From NCBI GenBank assembly GCA_964426945.1, contig CAYRSS010000028.1:1-49201 (forward strand): DNA of 49,201 bases, in the 5' to 3' direction. Below the pieces are notes generated by a model that was given only the letters and a program-made list of their open reading frames with translations, did no database searches and was not told the origin of the DNA. This DNA is from CAYRSS01 sp964426945. GTDB lineage: Bacteria; Planctomycetota; Phycisphaerae; UBA1845. Shown here piece by piece: positions 42,061 through 49,201 of the stretch (within the stretch, counting starts at the first letter, position 1; every line of letters starts with the position of its first letter). The position numbers and the translations under genes were made by a program.

Positions 42061-44247
42061 CTACCTGGGCACGTCGGGACACGCGCTTACGAAGATGTTG
42101 TCCACGCTCGCCGTGTCCTGCGGCCATTCCGTCCCGTCGAAGTAGGCCTGCTGAATGAAGCTGGCCAGCGGCGGTCGGAAGAAGCTGCTGAACCGGCTGC
42201 AAATCGATGCCGCGGCCTCGGTGTTCGTCTCGAATCGCTCGCCGGTCAGCGGTTGCCACTCGACGCGGCGGTTCGGGTCGATTCCGCCGCCGGGGAGCGA
42301 ACTGAGCAGCGGCGGTGCGCAGAACTGGCTCTCCATGCGGACCGTCAGGAAGCCCTTTCCGGCGCTGCCATAGTTCGTGATCTGGAACACCTGGAAGCGA
42401 GCACACCGCTCGATGAAGATGCGGTCGACACCGTACTCCGCGCCGTCGTAGATGGCCGTCGGCACCGAGGCCGGGTCGTCACAGAACCCCGAGAATCGGC
42501 TGCACACCGAGTCCACCGCGTCTGCCGCGAATTCGAACTCGAGCCCGGCGTTCTCGGCCACGAGCAGGGCCGGCTCCTCGGGATCGCTCCCGCCGCCCGG
42601 GAACGAACTGAGCAGCGGCGGATCCTCGCTGCGATGCGCCAGTTGCACGGTGAGGTACTGCCCCAGCGGCTCCGGATAGTTGATGACTCTGAATACCACG
42701 TAGCCCGGCTGCGGACAGTCCGCGTCGGAACAGACCGTCGACACGTCAAACGTGCCGCCCCGGTCATCGCAGTCCGCCTCCGTCAGGTCGACACACGAAC
42801 CATCAAACAGGCAGCAGGCCCCGATCGGCTGCGGGCAGGTGGTCGTTGCACAGGTCGACGTGGGACCCTGCGGAGTGCCGCCCAGGTCGCTGCACAGATC
42901 CGGGAAACCGTCGACGCAGGAACCGTCGTCGAAGCAGCAGGCCTCTTCTGCATCATCCGGCGGACCATCAGGGGTGTCGCAGGGGAATGCCGTGCAGTGC
43001 ACGCCGGACCCCTTGGCGTCTCCCCCGAGGGCGAGGCAGTCGCTCGTGCGCAGCTCGACGCAGGAATCGCCGAAGCAGCAGGCCGAGAAGCTCTCCCGGC
43101 AGGTCGTCGTCGCGCAGCTTGTGCCGAGCCCCTGCGGCACCCCGCCAAAGAAAGTGCAGTCGGAGGATGTGCGGAAAGGTGCGCGGCCGACGTCGAAGCA
43201 CGAGCCCTCGCCGCTCTCGCCGTACAGTTCATAGCCGACCAGCGGCGGCAGGCAGCACGCCTCTGTCTCCGGCGCCGGCTCGTCGGTGATGGTGTCGATC
43301 GCGTAGTAGCAGCGCATGGTGACGCCGTTCCACTCGACGATCGGCTCGAGGCCACTCTGGAGCACCGGCGGACAGGTCACGCTGTCGAGCACGCTGCCGT
43401 CGCGGGCGGTCCGGAAGGTGATCAGGTCGCCTACGCGCAGATTGTCCACGGAAATCCGCCGCGACGAACCCGAACCCAGGCGGTTGGCCTCGAGAGACTC
43501 CTCGCGCGGTGCGAGAATGTGCGCCGGGCCCGAGGAGACGTTGACCAGTGTGAAAAAGCCGCGGAATCCTTCGCCGTCTGGCAGATCCTCGGCCGGTCCG
43601 AAGACGATGTCGAGATCGTCGACGCGGATGGTGCCGGCGAAGTCCGCCTGCATTTCCAGACAGAGCGTCAAGTCGTTGCGGTAGAAGTATGACGCGCCCG
43701 AATGCGACAGCGGAAGACCATCGCTGACCCGCGTCACCACGCCGTTCTGGACGGTCACCTCAAACGTGCCGACCTCGAAGCCTGTCTCACACGCCGACTC
43801 GGAGCCCGGAGCGTCCACGCGGATGCGCAGGTGAGCCGTGCCCGAGACGGAAGACTGCGCGGCCAGCGCCTCCTTACCCGCACCGCCCGATGCCGCCACG
43901 GTGACACTCGAACTGCGCAGGCGAACCGAGCCGGAGACCGGCGTATCGGAGGGCACGCGATTGAACGGACGGACGTCGAGCAGGTTTCGCACCAGGCTCT
44001 CGGGCACGACGATGAAAACGCCGCCTGATCCGAGGCCGATCGTGAAAGTCCCGTTGCCGATCTTGAGGGACGCCGACGCCCCGCCCGGCCCAAGCATCAC
44101 CGAGCAGCCCGCGAGCCAGATGCCGGCGGCGGCGACGAGCGCGAGGCAGCCACCCCACACGCCGACGGTTGACCATCGCCCGGGCCGCATAGCCGGGCGG
44201 TCACCGGACTCAACACTCACAGTCCTCCGATGCTCGTGGTTCCGCAT
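42061..44247 (-). CDS. Large lipoprotein with GACC cysteine modules
   Basis: 728 residues. The N-terminus carries a lipoprotein signal ending 'AAGIWLAGC', with Cys48 as the lipidated residue. The middle has an unassigned beta-rich domain (about 50-310). Next come four cysteine modules of the same type as in the two giant exported proteins ('ACCLPPLVG', 'ACCFGDSCVELRTSDC', 'ACCFDDGSCVDGFPDLC', 'GACCLFDGSCVDLTEADC'). Two copies of a roughly 100-residue domain close the chain ('VFRVINYPEPLGQYLTVQLA' and 'VFQITNYGSAGKGFLTVRME', each with 'PPLLSSxPGGG' and 'CSRFS'). ATG 44247 has AGGAG 8 nt upstream; ATG 44190 would give a more usual signal length. No catalytic motif seen. Likely a surface structural or binding protein. 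Confidence 0.8.
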   Translation of the reverse strand: MRNHEHRRTVSVESGDRPAMRPGRWSTVGVWGGCLALVAAAGIWLAGCSVMLGPGGASASLKIGNGTFTIGLGSGGVFIVVPESLVRNLLDVRPFNRVPSDTPVSGSVRLRSSSVTVAASGGAGKEALAAQSSVSGTAHLRIRVDAPGSESACETGFEVGTFEVTVQNGVVTRVSDGLPLSHSGASYFYRNDLTLCLEMQADFAGTIRVDDLDIVFGPAEDLPDGEGFRGFFTLVNVSSGPAHILAPREESLEANRLGSGSSRRISVDNLRVGDLITFRTARDGSVLDSVTCPPVLQSGLEPIVEWNGVTMRCYYAIDTITDEPAPETEACCLPPLVGYELYGESGEGSCFDVGRAPFRTSSDCTFFGGVPQGLGTSCATTTCRESFSACCFGDSCVELRTSDCLALGGDAKGSGVHCTAFPCDTPDGPPDDAEEACCFDDGSCVDGFPDLCSDLGGTPQGPTSTCATTTCPQPIGACCLFDGSCVDLTEADCDDRGGTFDVSTVCSDADCPQPGYVVFRVINYPEPLGQYLTVQLAHRSEDPPLLSSFPGGGSDPEEPALLVAENAGLEFEFAADAVDSVCSRFSGFCDDPASVPTAIYDGAEYGVDRIFIERCARFQVFQITNYGSAGKGFLTVRMESQFCAPPLLSSLPGGGIDPNRRVEWQPLTGERFETNTEAAASICSRFSSFFRPPLASFIQQAYFDGTEWPQDTASVDNIFVSACPDVPR

Positions 44248-44470
44248 GAAGTGCACTCCTGCGCAAGAACGCGGCGCGCGCCGCCCCGCCGCCGGGTGGA
44301 GGCACGACCGCTGTCCCGATCCAGAAACATATCGTATCGGTTTCTCGGTACGAGTTCAGCGCAGGCTGTAGTCGGATCGCCAGAAAATGTGGAATAGTTG
44401 GTCGGGCGCGACGAGGTCGACGCTCCGCGTGCAGTGGTACTGTTCTGGTGCCGAGGTCCGTTCGCGGCCT

Positions 44471-45979
44471 CTACACGTCCAGATCCGCCCAACGGCGCGA
44501 CGCCACGCTGAACAGGTACATCGCGATGGCCGACAGGATGCCGATCCCGATGAAGGGCAGCCACACGAAGTGCGGCTGATACGTGTCCCACAGGAGTTTC
44601 GTGGCGTTGATCGCGTCGACGCCGAGCACTTCCTGCAGCTTTGCGAAGGCCTCGGTCCGCGGCACGCCGGCGGCGGTTTCGAGCGAGGCGAGGTGCCCGT
44701 CCCACGTCCGGCCGGCGGCGAAGTCGGTGTGCTGGACGAGGTACTTCTGCGCCAGCACGGCCTTCTCGCCGTAGCGGCCGTACATCGCACTGCCGATCTG
44801 CGCGCCGACGCCCTGACCGATGGCGGTCGGAATGTTGATGTAGCCGAGGTAGAGCCCCTTCTTGCCCTCGGGGGCGATGAGCGCGAAGTACTCGTTCTTC
44901 TTCGGGCTGGCCAGCATCTCGCCGATCGAGAAGAACATCACCCCGAGCACGAAGAAGTAGCCCGACGACGTCCAGCCGGCGGTGAAGACGCCGAGCGTGG
45001 CGACCAGAATGCCGCACAGCATGCACGACAGGCGCTTCATGCGGCGGACCCAGAATCCCACCAGCGACACGAAGATCATCACCATCATCGAGTTGACGTT
45101 CAGGAGCTGTTCCTGCGGCACCTGGACACCTCGTTCGGTGGTCGTATGCAGACGGGCGTAGAGGGCATCGGGCAGTGCGCTCAGGTTGGCGGCGAGTTGG
45201 CTGCTGTCCACCCAGTCGACGATGAAGTTCGGGAACTGGTCCCACAGCTGGTACATCATCAGCCAGAAGCCCGACAGGATCAGGATCAGCGTGATGAGGC
45301 GAAGGTCCCAGATGTTGGTGATGGTGCGGACGAAGACCTCGACAAAGCCCTCGGTCTTCGAAGCGCCCGACGGCGTTTCCTTGTACGTCAGGAGCATGAG
45401 GTAGTTGAGCGAGACAATGCCCGCACAGCCGTAGAACACCGCCGGCCAGCCGATCCCCTTCAGGTAGTGCGCCAGGAACGGCCCGATGAATGCCCCGACG
45501 TTGACACACTGGTAGAACAGGCTCCAACCCAGCGAGGCCTTGTCTTTCGTCACCGTCTGCGCGAGCGAACCCTGGATGCCGGGCTTGAAGATCGCCGTGC
45601 CCGCAGCGAGCACGAGGCAGCCCGCGGTGAAACCCCAGAAGTCGCGCAGCGTCGCCATCATCAGGTAGCCGACGATCTTGATGGTCACCGAGAAGGCGAT
45701 GGTGTTCTTGTAGCCGTAACGATCGGCGTAGCCGCCGGTGAACATGGGCAGCAACGACTGGACCAGGGCCCAAAGCAGGAAGATGAGCCCCTTGTCGGCC
45801 TGCGAGAAGTGCAGCCCGTGGACGTCGTCGGCCTGGGCGATGTAAATGGGGACGACCACGCGCATGCCGTAGTAGGCCAGGCGCTCCCACATCTCGATCA
45901 CGTTGAGCATCCAGAACGCACGGGGGAAGCCAAGAAGCATCGGCTGCGGGACGTCTGGTGTGCGCGGTGATTCACTCAC
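44471..45979 (-). CDS. POT/PTR family (MFS) transporter
   Basis: 502 residues with about 12-14 membrane helices. The proton-dependent oligopeptide transporter signature is clear: 'LNVIEMWERLAYYGMRVVVP' in helix 1 (the ExxER-like motif, here E-M-W-E-R), 'GGYADRYGYKNTI' after helix 2, 'FKPGIQGSLAQT' and 'FYQCVNVGAFIGPFLAHYLK' in the PTR2 region. Family members import di- and tripeptides or other organic anions with protons. GTG 45979 (MSESPRTPDV) is preferred, with GGAGGG about 10 nt upstream; ATG 46024 is possible. The last codons (VASRRWADLD) lie in a 33-bp sequence that recurs upstream of ffh. Substrate not determinable. Confidence 0.85.
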   Translation of the reverse strand: MSESPRTPDVPQPMLLGFPRAFWMLNVIEMWERLAYYGMRVVVPIYIAQADDVHGLHFSQADKGLIFLLWALVQSLLPMFTGGYADRYGYKNTIAFSVTIKIVGYLMMATLRDFWGFTAGCLVLAAGTAIFKPGIQGSLAQTVTKDKASLGWSLFYQCVNVGAFIGPFLAHYLKGIGWPAVFYGCAGIVSLNYLMLLTYKETPSGASKTEGFVEVFVRTITNIWDLRLITLILILSGFWLMMYQLWDQFPNFIVDWVDSSQLAANLSALPDALYARLHTTTERGVQVPQEQLLNVNSMMVMIFVSLVGFWVRRMKRLSCMLCGILVATLGVFTAGWTSSGYFFVLGVMFFSIGEMLASPKKNEYFALIAPEGKKGLYLGYINIPTAIGQGVGAQIGSAMYGRYGEKAVLAQKYLVQHTDFAAGRTWDGHLASLETAAGVPRTEAFAKLQEVLGVDAINATKLLWDTYQPHFVWLPFIGIGILSAIAMYLFSVASRRWADLDV

Positions 45980-46080
45980 GATGGTCGGCCCTCCGGCCCG
46001 CCCGGGGCCATGGCGACCGGCCATCGCACGGCGGGTCGATCATCTTCCCCAATGTTCGCGGGGGTGCAACAGGAAAATGC

Positions 46081-46105
46081 GGCTGTCGGCTATCAGCCGT
46101 CGGCC
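46081..46105. repeat. Short 'GGCTGTCGGCT' repeat
   Basis: GGCTGTCGGCTATCAGCCGTCGG-like sequence. This is the same motif, in near-inverted orientation, as the one at 47869-47904 inside the carB insertion. It lies between the carB stop and the start of the transporter gene. Confidence 0.6.
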
Positions 46106-46199
46106 AGAAACGCCGGCCGCTACAGGGGGCGCGCCTCGACACGCCGCCGCACGCGGCGGCGCTAAGCAACGCGGGGGGCGCTCAAGAACGCGGGCGGCG

Positions 46200-49201
<3,002 letters not shown>

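Noticed and set aside
42022..43692. Long plus-strand frame opposite the lipoprotein gene
   Set aside because: No motif or start signal; the opposite strand encodes a lipobox and the repeated GACC modules.

Overview
The window is GC-rich, closely packed bacterial chromosome. It most likely comes from a planctomycete of the Phycisphaerae kind. This is inferred from family content: very large secreted proteins with Gly-Ala-Cys-Cys modules and dockerin-like repeats, a PEP-CTERM protein, a DUF2934 domain, and an LPS-transport-like gene in a Gram-negative setting. A run of 10 N at 24066-24075 inside uvrB shows that the piece is a draft or metagenome scaffold.

Layout. 1-9.2 kb holds small accessory and housekeeping genes. 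On the minus strand are a small membrane protein, a DUF6265 protein, and an ArsR-type regulator overlapping an SRPBCC protein, with a perfect palindromic operator. On the plus strand are DUF1697, a 97-bp MITE-like element, a VOC protein, an AlkD-like protein, DUF1801, a cupin, larB and an NAD(P)H-hydrate dehydratase. 9.4-13.6 kb (minus) is a 1405-residue secreted protein of four repeated modules with a terminal dockerin-like pair. 14.2-22.5 kb holds der, a zinc-ribbon protein, a GT4 glycosyltransferase ending in DUF2934 (minus), and kdsC overlapping a giant LptC/LptA-like gene. 22.6-27.2 kb holds a DUF2938 membrane protein, uvrB (with the gap), a PEP-CTERM protein, tRNA-Glu(CUC) and a glycine-rich RRM protein. 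27.4-39.2 kb holds a GT-C/STT3-like membrane protein and then a 3139-residue subtilisin-like exoprotein full of cysteine modules. 39.3-49.2 kb (minus) holds an alpha/beta hydrolase, ffh, a 728-residue lipoprotein with the same cysteine modules, a POT-type transporter, and carB running off the window end.

How the genes work together. kdsC and the Lpt-like gene point to lipopolysaccharide supply and transport. The three big exported proteins (9417-13634, 29744-39163, 42061-44247) share a roughly 40-residue GACC cysteine module, and two of them share a dockerin-like segment with its tail, so they probably belong to one cell-surface protein family. The regulator/SRPBCC pair is a self-contained, probably autorepressed operon. 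The rest is housekeeping: GTPases, DNA repair, carbamoyl phosphate synthesis, tRNA.

Most unusual signals: a subtilase whose catalytic domain is interrupted by at least ten tandem cysteine units; a CarB with a roughly 94-residue in-frame insertion built from short repeats of a kind also seen between genes in this window; an internal ribosome-binding site inside the glycosyltransferase-DUF2934 ORF; and the MITE-like element with a 4-bp flanking duplication. No CRISPR array, phage, defence system or complete insertion sequence was seen.
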